Shown here: piece after piece, positions 33,901-46,042 of the stretch
How the letters are laid out: each line of letters opens with the position of its first letter
Position numbering within the stretch: the stretch's first letter is position 1
Translations under genes and position numbers: made by a program
Assembly: GCF_035083965.1 (NCBI RefSeq)
Contig: NC_089732.1
Span: forward strand, 1,594,883-1,658,882
Source: Branchiostoma lanceolatum
Lineage: Eukaryota > Chordata > Leptocardii > Amphioxiformes > Branchiostomatidae
Direction: 5' to 3'
DNA: 64,000 bases
Notes under the pieces: model-generated
What the model was told of the DNA's origin: nothing
The model's input: the letters and a program-made list of their open reading frames with translations, nothing else
Databases searched by the model: none

Positions 33901-36900
33901 CTGAAAAAAGCATTGTGGAGTATGAGAATATGCACAAGCTACAAAAAGTATTCATGGTGAATACTGGATACAGGCTACCGGGGTATGAGCATCTCTACAC
34001 TAAGTGTGCGTACCGAGAAAGCTAAATCCATCGTACCATTCCAGGGTATCAAAGTAAGGAAAGTGGAAAGAAGTAGTTAAAGGGAGAATTCCTCAATCTT
34101 ATGATTAAAAAATTAGACCAGAAATATTAGTAATATTAAAATTTCATTTTTTAATCACCATGCATGTAGCTACTAGAGCATAATGAAATTACCCAGTAAA
34201 CAGTAGTTATTTACATCCTTGTTTTAAAGTTCACACTGTAGGTTGTTGAAAGCAACAGCTAATTAATTATATACATGTACAAAATCTGACATCCATTTTC
34301 TTTAAATCTACATCTAATATAGTCATTATTACAGGTTTGCAATTATAGAAAAACTAGTTTTGAACCTCTATTGTTCTAACTTATAGTAGTATGTGGCTTC
34401 AATGGTACAAAAAACATTGAATACTATAAAGCAGCAGCTTGGTAGAAAATATGCCACACAGTCTTTACATTTGATATTTCTGGAAGTCCCCATCTTTGCT
34501 TTGTTAATAAACCTCGTACATGTAGGAGGGTGAGTCTGAATCCTGAGACGGTTGTCTCTCACCCTGTTGCAAGTTAGCTGGCCATGGAAGGGTTGCAGTC
34601 CTTAGGACGGGACGTTAGGCCACAGGTCCTATTCTCCTAAAGTTTGTTTGCCAAACCTCTAGAATGTTAAAGAACGGACGACACTAATCAATAAGAATAT
34701 GGGTCCATTTCTGTGTGGATCAAACATTCAGTCGGGTACTTGTGTGTTGGCAGCCGTCAGTCTTGCAAGACTATGGCATCGCATCCTGGTTAGTCTACAT
34801 CTACATCTACATAGTTGTTGCCCCCAGATAACCCCTTCAGGGGCATAGTAGGGGGGGAGTTGAGGTCCCGGGCTAAGGCGGGCAGGCCTCCAGCCTGGCA
34901 CGGAACGACTCAACGGTGGGAGCCGTCGCAACTGTGCCAGGCAGGGTGTTCCACTGAGGGATGGTACGGGGAAAGAAAGAGTGTTTATATGTGTCGGTTC
35001 TAGCGTGGATGGTGTGAAACTTGAGGTCGTGGCTCCCTCGGTTGCGCCCCTGGGCTGGTTTCAGCAAACTGTAAGTGTCTATATTAATGTGGTTATTAAC
35101 AAGTTTGTAGAAGAAGGTGAGGCGGGCGTTCCTCCTCCTTTCAGAGAGAAGGGGCCACTGCAGGTCGTTGAGCATTTGTGTCACGCTGCTAGTCCGCCGG
35201 TAGTCATGTACTGTCGGGTATACAGCATGTACAATCTGTACAAAGTTGAATTGGCAATATCAACAATGTACTGGATCCATCCTGCAGGTCAGTAGCATGG
35301 TAGAATGTGGATGGTGTGTTTCTCCATATCTGTCACTACCAGCTGTCCTTCTATTGTTATGGCAACAGCATGCGGCCGCTTGATGTCTGTAGCGATGTGC
35401 TTGAGGAATCTGCCTGTCTTGTCAAATAACTCCACACGTCTGTTTCCCATGTCTGCCACGATGATGTTGCCTGCCCTGTCTGTACATATGCCAAGGGGTT
35501 TACACAGCTGACCTTCACCACTTCCCTCACCTCCAAACTTAAACAGAAACTGTCCGTCCTTGTTGTACACACAGACACAGTGAATGCCAGCATCTGACAC
35601 AAGAATCTTCCCTTTTTTGCCCACAGTGATGTACCTTGGGTGTTTCATCCCCTGCTGCTGACCCACAGTTCTCACCAGTGTCCCGTCTGGCCTGAACCCC
35701 AAAACTTCACCCTGTGTGTTCCCCCTATGTGGTTTGTGAGATGAGGATGTGGTTCCTCCTGGTGTCCACGGCAACCCCACTCACCCACTTTGTCTCCTGT
35801 AGATCAATCTTCCTCAGCACCCTGCCCAGCCTGCTGAACTGCACCGCTAAGTGAGCAGAGACTGTGTACCCCGCCGCCCACAGGTTCCCCTCCCCGTCCA
35901 GGGCCACATCATTTGGGCTGATGATCTGTTTATTGCACGTAGCTCTTTGGAACTGGCGGACAAATGTTCCCTGCAGGGTGAAGACCTGGATTCTATGGTT
36001 CTCCCTGTCTGCTACAAAGACCTCCCCTTTCTCTGACACTGCAACACTGGTTGGACTGCTGAACTGTCCTGTTCCTGATCCCTCTCCACCAAATACCATA
36101 GGGACCATCACTTGCCCCAGTACTGGCACTGGGGTGTCTGTGGAGTAGAAGACAACAGGCTGGGTTTGTACAGGAGTTGGTGCTGCTTTTCCTCTGTACT
36201 TTCCTAAAGTCTGAATCAAACTGCTCTCAAAGTGTTGAAATGCAAGTCCTCCGCCCTTCATTTCTTCTTCTGCTTCATCACAGGCAGCATATAGTTTACT
36301 GATATCAAGTAAGACTTTGTTCCTTTCCTCTTGTAAAACATTAATGTTTTTCCTGTGATCTTTTTCAAGCTTATTCAAAAGGAGGTCTTTCCTCTCTTTA
36401 AGTTTCTGCACCACTTGGTTGTAAACATGCATGATGCTGTCAACCGTCTTCAATTTCTGCTTGTTCATGTTTTTTTCCTTAACTCGAAGACTTTTTAGGA
36501 AGCTGCAGTAAGTCCCTAAGATGTCCCTCCCTTCAGCGATGAGTGGTTGAGCTGTGGCCTTCCTGTCCTGTGAGGCCTTTTTGAGGCTTGTTGTGTGATG
36601 ATCACTGTGCATTTCATCCAAACACTCATCACACACCGGCACGTTACACGGTTTACAGAAGCGTTTGACTTCTTCTGAGGGGTGAAGTCTGCACTTCCCT
36701 GTCTTGGGCTCATGTCCAGTTTTTCCTGACGGTACCGGTGTTGTCGATTTAAGCAGTCTCTCACACAGACTTGTAACAAGGTGATTATCAGGCAAATCTT
36801 TGACGCCCTGGGGTGGCAGCCTGACCTGCAGCTGACAGATTGGGCACCCAAAATTTGATTTCTGCCCAACAACTTTTTTCAGGCAGCCCTTACAGAAGGT

Positions 36901-39293
36901 GTGCTGACAGGGCAGCACCTTGGGCTTGGTGAACAGCTCCAGGCAGATGCTGCAGGACAGCTCCTGATAGATCTGCTCCTCAAAACTTGACATAGCAGCC
37001 GACATTGTCTCTTAGTCTTACATGTACTTTCTGTTTCTGTTGGGTCAGCTCTTTACGTCACGCCTTTCCAACCACCGAAGGAGTGCCTGTTGGCCTTTGT
37101 TTGCACATTCTTATCAAGGGCGGATCTCAACTGACAAATTGGGCAATATGCCAGAACGTCACTTATCATACTGTATGTGCCTGCAGGGCAGGGTTAAAGC
37201 TTGAAGCCACTGCAGGGCTCAAAATTCATTTTTGGGACTAGGTGCACTGGTGCACAACATAAAACATAAAATGACAATGTAGAATGTCAGCAACACATAA
37301 TTATAGCTTTCTTCAAAATTTTTAACAAGTAATATATCAAATAAGGTACAACGAAAGTTATTACTCTTTCAGATACTTAAATTTCATTAATATTTTGCCT
37401 TAGCCCTATAACCTACAAAAATATCTTAGGTGCAACAGTGCACCCACAGTACGTTGAACATTAGGTGCACAGCTTCCAATTTTGGGTGCACAAAGGTGCG
37501 CATGCACCCAGTATTTCGAGCCATGCACCGGCAAGTACTAAAGAATAGCTGAACTTGCCCAACCTAACATCTCTGTTAAGGTAATACTATGAGGTTTGGG
37601 CCACATCAATTCATTTCCTTTGTTCTCGGACAGTTTAGGGAAAAAAATAGTTTTAACATTTTTACAAAGGGCAGATCCCAATTTACCTGTCATCTTTGGC
37701 AACAGTTCAACACACACCTACACTACTGGAATCTGCCTGCAGGGCATTTCAACATACAGTCATGTACATGCTCTAAATGATGATCTAATGTAACCTCGGT
37801 TACACATAGCAAAACATGGCTACCGACAAGCAGTAGGCTTTAGGTCTGTAGCAGCCTGAATAGTTTTATATCAAGAGTCAAATTTGACTCTCAAACACAC
37901 CCTGACTACTTACTGCCTTACTCCCAACCACCAGCCAATTCCAGACCTTCTGTCCCTGGGGCCAAAATTTGGCTGGCACAGCAAAATGTTGGAGTAATAT
38001 AACATAGAGAGTTAACAAACACACAAACAAACAAACTGACCTGGTGCGTACTCCATAACGATCATGAGTGCCTTGTCTTCAAGAAAGCTCTCGTAGTACT
38101 CGATGATGTTGGGATGATGTAACATGGAGAGAACACGGACTTCGTTCAGCGCCGACTGTCGCTCGTCTTTTGTCATCTGCTCGATGGGGATCTGCTTGAT
38201 GATGACTTCTTTCTGAGCATCCAGACGCTTGCACAGGTACACGGTACTTGGGGGTGGGGGTATCATTATTCAGAAAGGCAGTACAATACAAGCATATCGG
38301 CAGAATGTAAGCATTTAAGGTCGTGTTAGCGTATTCAAGGTTAATATCTCGAATATAGGTTCATTTAGTTGTGTTCAAAGGCATATCTTATGCAACGGCT
38401 GTTACTCCAATGCAACGTTGACCAAAGTTAACAAAAGATATTTGGCAGTTATAATATTATAATAGGTTTAAATAGCAGTCTAATTACCATATATGCTTTG
38501 TTCTATTGAGTCGTGCTTGTAGTACATATATTATAAGTATATACAACATCATGTTGTACAGGATATGTTGTATAATGTGCAATGTGTGGTAATGATATCA
38601 TTAATTTGCTGTCTGTGTTCCACCTGTATACCAGCAATCGCTGTTTTCGTTTACAACCAGGACATTCGACGACTGGTAGGCAAAATAATATTAGCAGATT
38701 AGATTACTAAAATAACACATGTAATATATATAATATAATATATATAATATATATATATATATTACTAGTAGTAAATCTGATTACTGATTAATATGTAATT
38801 CAATCTTTTGCCTAATATTGAATAATATATCTAGAATTGAGAACTTAAAGTGCAAGGATCTTGCAAGGATGAAAATCAAGTTTGCAAATGAGTTCACAAT
38901 AATACAACTAAACAGCATTCAGAGAAAACATTACTATACAGTATTGACAACATTACTGTTATGTGTGTAGTATTATAACGTTGAGTCATACGTTTACAAA
39001 TGATGAGATTTGATTAAATTAATCAAATCTCAACATTTGTAAATGTATGATCTTGAAAAATGGTTCTAGAAATTTAAGAATCATTTGCTGTGCTGAAATT
39101 CAACCACTTCTCTCCTATGCTAAGGGCCTACCATGAAATATAATTAGGTCCGATTCTACGTTAGAGTTTGTAACTAGCATAATTTTAGGACAGAAAACAA
39201 CAACCAGTGAAGGCTCACTGATGTAACTTTGGCACGCCCGACTTACCCGTAAGCTCCTCGACCGACGACTCGAATCTTCTCGTATTTGTCCAT
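30981..39293 (-). CDS. NEK8: NEK8-like NIMA-related kinase (kinase-domain exons only)
   Basis: Exons on the - strand: 39293-39247, 38246-38041, 33900-33845, 33333-33263, 32774-32619, 31972-31891 and 31189-30981, with consistent phases. Together they give a near-complete kinase domain: glycine loop VVGRGAYG; catalytic lysine in VIIKQIP; MEYAPGG hinge; HRD split by an intron ([10 protein letters not shown]); KIGDFGISK; activation loop [29 protein letters not shown]; and IMAQP near the end. The match to vertebrate NEK8 is nearly colinear. NEK8 acts at the proximal cilium in kidney and left-right signalling through an RCC1-like propeller after the kinase. That second half is not found in the 1.3 kb before copy 5, so the gene is truncated, misassembled, or continues to the left of the array. 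It shares a divergent promoter region with TCEANC2. Confidence 0.9.
32320..32530 (-). repeat. Two decayed copies of the end of NEK8 exon 5
   Basis: Blocks at about 32330-32410 and 32440-32525 repeat the exon 5 end ([18 protein letters not shown]) plus its donor and a few intron bases, in the same orientation and just downstream of the functional exon 32774-32619. The copies carry small indels and substitutions. Confidence 0.8.
32797..32985 (+). mobile_element. SINE 3' part in NEK8 intron 4
   Basis: CATGTTAAAGAACCCACCACAC through TATGTCAATCCTTCCACAA matches the 3' section of the SINE at 26751-27186, ending in an AATAAA-rich tail. The tRNA-like head is missing. Confidence 0.7.
34562..34740 (+). 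mobile_element. SINE fragment in NEK8 intron 2
   Basis: GGAAGGGTTGCAGTCCTTAGGACGGGACGTTAGG matches family B cores at 10318 and 52420. It then continues with GAATGTTAAAGAACGGACGACAC, like the 3' section of the SINE at 26751. Confidence 0.55.
34790..35260 (-). mobile_element. LINE reverse-transcriptase C-terminal tail
   Basis: An open frame on the - strand (35184-34873) contains [15 protein letters not shown], then [20 protein letters not shown] and LP...[11 protein letters not shown], the standard C-terminal tail of CR1/L2-like ORF2 proteins. A short CATCTA repeat at 34794-34812 fits the microsatellite 3' end of such elements. 5'-truncated insertion directly downstream of the TRIM-NHL gene. 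Confidence 0.85.
35289..37005 (-). CDS. TRIM-NHL E3-ligase-like gene inside a NEK8 intron, one frameshift
   Basis: Single-exon gene starting at ATG 37005. The N-terminus has a C3HC4 RING (C18, C21, C33, H35, C38, C41, C54, C57), then a B-box 2 ([16 protein letters not shown], then CDECL..MHSDHH), a coiled coil and NHL repeats ([14 protein letters not shown]). The first frame stops at 35725 (after ILISQTT); the rest of the propeller continues in another frame ([15 protein letters not shown], then [15 protein letters not shown]) to 35289. A single-base indel around 35725-35760 explains both parts. Such proteins (TRIM2/3/56/71 relatives) combine ubiquitin-ligase activity with a ligand- or RNA-binding propeller. 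It lies wholly within NEK8 intron 2 on the same strand and has no introns, consistent with retroposition or with the intronless TRIM expansions known in invertebrates. The closest TRIM is not determined. Confidence 0.85.
37213..37525. mobile_element. hAT-like nonautonomous element
   Basis: The left end CAGGGCTCAAAATTC and the right end, read in reverse as CATGGCTCGAAATAC, form imperfect inverted repeats followed by TGCAC-rich subterminal repeats. The CAGGGCTC-type end is common in hAT elements. I could not identify a convincing 8-bp target duplication. Confidence 0.5.
38986..39050. repeat. Imperfect hairpin, 30-bp arms
   Basis: Arms 38986-39015 and 39021-39050 are reverse complements with two mismatches, separated by AAATT. 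It lies in NEK8 intron 1. It is probably a degenerate foldback element; no target duplication was seen. An AT-rich TATA-repeat tract lies nearby at about 38726-38765. Confidence 0.75.
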
Positions 39294-39685
39294 CCCTTTT
39301 TGTGGCCGTTTACTGACTTATAGGGGAGTAAAAATCATCAGAATCTGTCAAAAGTGTTCATATGTTTACATCCGGAGCCGCCATCATGGAATGTGCAGAA
39401 AGGTCAAAGTTTAGGGCTGTCTATTGTAGTTAAAGCTACCGCCCTCAGTATTTTCCTATATAATCATTCAAGAACAGACTATAATGGCAACATAACAGCA
39501 AGATATTAAAAAATTAGAGATAAGTAACGCGCTTATTTATCTATTTGACAAATTTTGGTTAGAGATTATCGAATTTTGTAAGAATTTTTTCTCGGCAGAA
39601 GTATAATTTTGCATGAACAGCTGTTTCTTTCGGCAGTCGTTTTGAATGAAAATCTGAGGAAATCTACAGAGGAAGACGTTTTAAA
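39294..39685. promoter_or_regulatory. Bidirectional promoter region, NEK8-like / TCEANC2
   Basis: The start codons of the two divergently transcribed genes are separated by 392 bp, so both promoters must fall here or overlap the 5' leaders. There is no clear TATA box. GCCGCCATCATGG at 39377-39389 resembles the YY1 core often seen in TATA-less housekeeping promoters, with ATCCGGAG (ETS-like) beside it. Site assignments are by eye. Confidence 0.55.
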
Positions 39686-42600
39686 ATGGATAAATTTGTC
39701 GTCCGAGGCCCGCGAGAAACTGCTACAAAAGCTAAGTCTAAGTCTCAAGGAAAGGTGTACAAACAGGCCACAATAGAGTCTCTACAGGTAGGTTTAAACA
39801 TGCTTATAAATGATTGTTGTTGCGTTATGTCGAAGGGGGAGGGGGGCTAAGTTATTATAATCCCTTTTCCCAGCCCGAATTAACATTTCCCACGGAAATT
39901 AATAAGACAGTGCTGTCAAACTGATCAAGAACAGGTGTGCTCAGCCAGGTGAATAGAAAGGAATGCCAGGTAGACAGAAGGAGCCAGGTGTATAAAACGT
40001 GTGCCGCAGACGACACGGCACACTTTGGAGCACAGCGGACATGGGAGCAAACCAGGAACACAGCGCAGCAAAGAACGTTTCTATCCTAGTCAATATAAGA
40101 GAATCAACGGAATTCTGTTGCTGTGTGAACTCCTAATGCTTGTCGAAGAAGTTTTGCAAGAAAACGGCACGACTTTGAAGAATGGAGAACGTTCTTGGTA
40201 ACATCTGAAGACGCACATGGGAAGAGGAAAGGCACAGAGTCGTCACTAGAAGATAGCACTGTAGCGGTCTTTGAGAAGCAAGAAAAGGAAGAGAACCAAA
40301 GGGAGTAACCTATAGCTATATATAATAGTCTTCTTGTAGAATAATCACATTTCACTTCAGATTTTTTTTGCACATTTAGGATTTCAAAAATTAAAAGTTA
40401 ACATTGAATGTGATTTTTTTTTACTAGTTTCAAATCTCTGCTTTTCTATCTTCTGATTTGTATACATTTTAGATACAGTGAATTGTCCTGTTAGAACATA
40501 TGGAAACAACAGGATGGACCACGATACAAGCGACACAATTATGGCTAATCTGCTGCCATATGGTTTACTTGGACAATAGCAGAAGAAAGAAACATGGTTA
40601 CTCTGATCACACTTATATGGTCTCTCTCCTGGCAGAGCGTGTAGAAACCCAGGGAAGAGATCATACAAGCTTGACCATTGTGAATTATCTGTGGCAAGGA
40701 AGTCCACTTAGGCTGACAAGAATAGAAAGAAGATGACCAAATCACACTGATCACACTTATAGGGTCTTTTTCCTGTCAGAACATGTAAAAACCCACAGGA
40801 GAGATCATACAAGTGAGACCATTGTGACTAATAATATACAGAGGTACTATAATAATATAAACTTTAGACATACCAAAAGAAAGACATTCTGATCTAAGCT
40901 TTCAAGAGGTTGTCCTTTAAGAACATAAAGAAACAACAGAAAGTTCATATCAGAGTAAGACCATTGTGACTAATCAGTTATCTGCAGCAAGGAAATCCAA
41001 TTAGATGCCAACAATACCAGAAGGAAGAAACCAAATCACGCTGATCACACCTATAAGGTCTTTCTCCTGTCACAACATGTAGAAATCAACAGGAGAGATC
41101 ATACAAGTGAGACCATCGTGACTATCTGCTGCAATAAAATCCACTTAGAGGGGGGGGGGGGAGAGTAGGATGATACATAGAAAGAAAGAATACCAAATAA
41201 CAAGATCACACTTATAGGGTCTTGTCTCCTGTCAGAGCTACACGTAGTAGAAACCCACAGGAGATTAAATCATACAATTTACAAGTGAGGTCATTGTGAC
41301 TTATTATAATCTTCTGCAAGGAAGTCCACTTACTTACTTTTAGGATGACACAGAGAAAGAAATAAAGAAAGAAATCAAGTCACAAGCTTGACCACATTGA
41401 TCACATTTGTAAGACTTCTCACATATGAACATATACAGGTGAGAAACCTTACAAGTGTCTTCAGTGTGGCGTGCCTATACCTTCATGTACATCAGAAAGA
41501 TTACCACTAAGGACAATGCAACAAGGAACCCGCAAAAACTCACAGTTGGAGGGTTTCTCACATGTGAAGAGATATGGAAATACATACAGGTGAAAAACCC
41601 TACAACTTAGTACAAGTGAGACCATTGTCGGCTGCTTAACTGCAAGGAAGTCACACTGATCACACTTATAGGGTTTCTCCCGTGTGAAGAGATATTGAAA
41701 CATGCAGGAGAGAAACTCTACAAGTGAGACCATTGTGATAACTTAACTTCGAGGGAATCCACTTTGTATAAATCATTATAATATATATAATACAGGAAGG
41801 GAGAAGTTGAAGCCATACTGAGTACACTTGTAGTTGTAAGGCTTCTCTCATACGAACACTACAAGTGAGAAACCTTACAAGTGTCTTGAGTGTGGCTTAC
41901 CTGCATCCGTAAGAACCATTTTGGACAATGCACCAAGTCACACTGATCACACCTACTAGTATAAGGTTTCTCACTTGTAAAGTGATACGGAAAATGCAGG
42001 TTAAAAACCCTACAAGTGAGACCATTGTGATAACTTCGAGGGAATCCACTTTTTATAATAGCTGATACAGTAAGAAAAAAGTTGAAGCCATACTGATTAC
42101 ACTTGTAAGGCTTCTCTCATACGAACACTACCAGTGAGAAACCTTACAACTGTCTTGAGTGTGGCTTACCTGCATCAGTAAGAACTGCATCGAACAATAC
42201 AGCAAATAAAGGAACCCGCAAGTCACACTGATCACACCTATAAGGTTTCTCACCTGTGAAGAGATACAAAAAATACAGGTGAGAAACCCTACAGGTTAGA
42301 CCATTGTGATAACTTAACTGCGAGGAAATCCACTTGGAGACTATATGGAAAGAAAGAACTCATGTCACACTGATCACACTAGAAAGGTTTCTCACTTATG
42401 AAAACATACAGGTGAGAAACCTTACAAGTGAGTTTAGTGTGGCTGGCTGGCATCAGTCAGGACAATGCAACAAAGACACAAAGTCAAACTGATCACATTG
42501 TAACACACTATCTAGCTTCTGTATCTTTATTTGTATAGACTAAGCTGGTATAACCGCCCTTTGGTATAACACTGCAGCTTCTATATCTGTATATAGCTGG

Positions 42601-44327
42601 TATAACCGCTCTTTGACGTAACACACCAACTTCTGAATGTGTATCATATTACATAGACAGTATATCCCCCCTTAAATGTAACACATACGATGCTATATAT
42701 CTGTATTGTATAGCCAGTATAATCTTCATCATCTAGCCAAACCACTTTACTTATACATGTATACTTAGGGAGTGTTGACATCATCAGTTATGTTGTTCTC
42801 TGGTTGTATAAACTAATAATACTTCACTAGTAGTATGATTGTAGAAGTAACTAGAAGTAGGTACCACATGTTTTATCTTACACAATTGTCAAGCAATAAT
42901 ATTGACTGACTGACTGACTGACTGACTTGTTTGCTGACTGATTTTTTGACTGATTAACAGTTTTTTTGCTGATTGATTGATTGATTGACACACTGTTTCG
43001 TCTGTTCCCAGAGAGTTGTGGTGATCGAGGATATAGAACGTCTGAAGGTGACCTTGGAGCTTGAGGGTCAGTCTAACGGAGTGTTGCTGGAGGCTCTGAC
43101 GGAACTCAACAAGAAAATACCGTCCAAACAGGTCCTGCTGTCCACAAAAATAGGTAGGTGCCTGTTTGTTCATTTGTAGTTCATACCCGGTAAACCTAAA
43201 TGGCACAACACACCAGGTTTGTACCGAACAGTACAAGCTGCGTATCTGGACATTATTTGATCCACTCACACAGGGAAGAACCCCTAATCTTTTTGAGCTT
43301 TTTTATGTGCTTATATCGGAAGGATGTCCCTAACCAAAGCAAGATACTCATTTACACCTGAGTTAATTGAGGAGATCATGTAAAGTGCCTTTCCCAAGGG
43401 CGCAACTTCAACGAGACAAGTCAGAGGTCCTTAGATTCAAACCCAGGACCTTTGCCATTATGCCACTATGTTGCTTACTTGTTTGTTTGTTTATCTCCCA
43501 GGACATGCTGTAAACAAGCTGAAGAGGCATGAAGACAAGGAGGTGGCCTCCTTGGCAAGGAGCATCGTCTACAAGTGGAAACACTTCATCCAAGACCAGG
43601 ACAACAAGCCCGTCTTAGAGGTCCGCTGTGATCTCAAGACGGAGAAGACAAGGACATCTGGGAGGAGAATGCTTGCCGAGTCACTCGGGCTTGAGGTAAA
43701 ATTTTATAATGACTTCTTTGATTTTCTTCTGAACTGATTTTGTGTTTTGACCAACAATGTGATCATTGTTGAATTTTTGATTCAAATGTCCTGAAATTGA
43801 ATGTTGTTGCTTGTTGGATTGGCTGTACAAATGGTAAGAAATTATGCCTTTTTAGCTTCCTCCTGTAATTAATGCAACAAAAAGTACAGTGGCTTTCATA
43901 CACTCAGCTACAAACTACAAAATAGAAATACAATATATATCTTGAATTTCTACTAACTTAAGCAATAAAGGTTAACTTGAGGACATCCGTAATATCATTT
44001 TACAATCATGTAGGGCTAATCTTGGGGCTCTGTATCTTTTCTAATAACAAGGCAAATGTATTTACGTATTTTTGCTTCATGAGAATTGTCACATGCACAA
44101 ACACACACGAACTCTCTCTTACACACCCTCAGGAGGGCCACCTGTTACCAGAGACCATAGAGAGGGAAACGTTCCACATGTGCAGACGACTGCTGGACAG
44201 GAGCTACAAGAGAACCATGCGGAAACTCATCTTCACACTACGGGGGAACGACGACACCAGGAAACTGGTGCTCAACGGGGAACTGGCAGTCAAGGAACTG
44301 GTCAAATCATTGAAGTGCAAGTCTTGA
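39686..44327 (+). CDS. TCEANC2: TCEANC2, TFIIS N-terminal/central domain-containing protein
   Basis: Exons 39686-39787, 43012-43153, 43502-43695 and 44133-44327; 211 residues, close to the human protein's length. It begins [11 protein letters not shown], with [12 protein letters not shown] ending exon 1. Exons 2-3 form a TFIIS N-terminal (LW-type) helical bundle ([37 protein letters not shown], then [13 protein letters not shown]). Exon 4 starts the central-domain-like part ([15 protein letters not shown], then [10 protein letters not shown]). The zinc ribbon of true TFIIS is absent, as in vertebrate TCEANC2. TFIIS-type modules bind transcription machinery; the precise role of TCEANC2 is poorly known. 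Expression is probably ubiquitous given the shared TATA-less promoter. Intron 1 is large (3.2 kb) and filled by a decayed zinc-finger-like array. Every exon aligns to the vertebrate protein as I know it. Confidence 0.93.
40500..42500. repeat. Decayed array of zinc-finger-like fragments in alternating orientation
   Basis: About nine times, a fragment whose complement reads like a C2H2 linker plus finger start (EKPYKCDQC, from GATCACACTTATAGGGTTTC) is followed some 50-90 bp later by a + strand fragment of the same kind (GAGAAACCTTACAAGTG, or ACAAGTGAGACCATTGTGA). The - strand pieces are near 40605, 40745, 41040, 41205, 41395, 41650, 41940, 42230 and 42370. Stops break every frame. No finger has a full C2H2 set. 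It fills most of TCEANC2 intron 1. Confidence 0.7.
42902..42990. repeat. TGAC/TGAT microsatellite
   Basis: Tandem TGAC units followed by TGATTGATTGAT before the exon 2 acceptor of TCEANC2. Confidence 0.85.
43204..43480 (-). mobile_element. tRNA-derived SINE (family A) in TCEANC2 intron 2
   Basis: Read on the - strand: a head with TAGTGGCATAATGGCAAAGG and a B box CTGGGTTTGAATC, then TGCGCCCTTGGGAAAGGCAC and CAGGTGTAAATGAGTA. Same family as the elements at 3994, 26751 and 61000. Confidence 0.75.
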
Positions 44328-44339
44328 TAAGAACAAAGA

Positions 44340-44640
44340 GTTTTAATGTGAAGACATTTTATAAGGAAGGCTTTCTTCCACAGAGCGCAAGAAACATGGT
44401 CTTTAAAAGGGGAACTAGCAGTGAAAAATATGGTCAAATCCTTAAAGTGCAAGTCTTGATTATAATAAGGAGAAACTCTGTAACTATGTAAATATTCAAT
44501 AATACATGTATCTCATGAGGAAGCTCATTTTTACACACACACTCGAAGAAAATAGCGACGCAAGAAACATGGTCTCAAACAGGGAACAAAGCAGTGCATG
44601 ACCTCAGCTGGAAGTTTTGTCAAAGGTTAAGGGGAACTAC
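44340..44640 (+). repeat. Two decayed copies of the TCEANC2 last-exon end
   Basis: The block at about 44396-44470 repeats the exon end including the stop (AAGTGCAAGTCTTGAT). A second at about 44515-44620 repeats a slightly earlier part (AGGAAGCTCATTTTTACAC against CGGAAACTCATCTTCACAC). Same orientation, immediately downstream, in the presumed 3'UTR. Confidence 0.8.
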
Positions 44641-45960
44641 ATTGATCAATTTTCGGGAATAGATACACGTACCAAAAAAGAGACAGTACTAATGATTTTG
44701 AATTAGGGAAGACACTTCAAATATGGGACCAAACTTTTAAATGTCAATCTTACACTTTTACTGCAGCTTTTAGTGCAATATTTATAAACTATTCCAAAAC
44801 TAAGTTACCTCTGCTTGAATTTGATGTATGGTATAAAAGAAGGAATTGAAATGTGAAAACCATTTTTATACATGTAAAGTAACTCTTACAATATGTACTG
44901 TATAATTGTTCAATTCATTGCTGTGAACATTATTACCCTTGATTTAGGATGTATGTTTGTTACAGTTTTTACAGGAGATTTTAATTGTCTGATACCTGAG
45001 GTCAAACTTTTTTATGATGAAGATAATTAGAGCAAATCCATTAAAGAGATGTTATACTCATTTGGACATTGTTTGGTTGTGTATTTTCTGGCAAAGAATT
45101 CTATGTAATCTATTGTAAGTTGTTATTGGTAAACCTTACATGAAAGAAAACCAAGAAAACAAATTTACACTATGACAATTTATGTGTGATCATGAAAATG
45201 TATGTCACACAGACTAGTCGATCACCCACACGACACGCCCCATGACTGGACACACAGTCATACAGACGTCACTTTCCACACGACTCAGCAGCAACAACAG
45301 GAACAGCACTTCAACAGCAGGTGTGTTAATTGGACCAATTATCTCAAGTACCTCTCAAGACGTTGGGCCCGTCCAAGGACACGTCTTCTGCAACCCAACA
45401 CTCCTTAAAGACACAAGTGTACCCTTAAGTTACATAACGCCCCTCCCACTAGTAAAGAATCACCACAATGAAACGTTGTACAGGAAGAAATAGAAGTCTA
45501 AAAAGGTTTCCTCTTTTGTTTCATAACTAAGCAACCTTTAAAGTCCATCGTCAGTTTGTAACAAGTTGAAACATTGAAACTGTAAAAGGAGGGTGTTAAA
45601 TTTCAGAACCTAGTTCCATAGAACAGTCTAACGAAATGACACATTTTGGTGATTGTAGTATCGGATTTCAGAATCTGGTTCCATCGAATATGAACAGGAG
45701 TGCGCCGCTACATAATATGATTAAAAGGTTAAAATTCAATAATTTGCAACATTTTGTCGCGGCTGCTTCCCAATAATAAGTTCGCATGGGAGAAATGGTG
45801 GCAAAACGCCAATTACTCATTTTTCACCTTCTATAATGGTTCATTTCTGCTTTAAGAGCGGGCACGCCTACTAATGAGACAATGTTTGTCTCTAGGATTA
45901 GATCTACAGCACTGGTCTCACAAGAACGGTGTTTAGACCACAGGAGTCGCACAGGGCACC
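44641..45960. other. Spacer between TCEANC2 and the EGF membrane-protein gene
   Basis: AT-rich at first, with no recognisable exon or repeat. The 5' leader exon of the next gene probably ends at 46044, at the gtaagt donor. Confidence 0.45.
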
Positions 45961-46042
45961 TCTGACGTAGTTTTCCTCAGGACGAGACGGGAATTACGGT
46001 TTCTGCGCTTTGAGAAACTGCTCGCACGCATTGCCAAGTACA

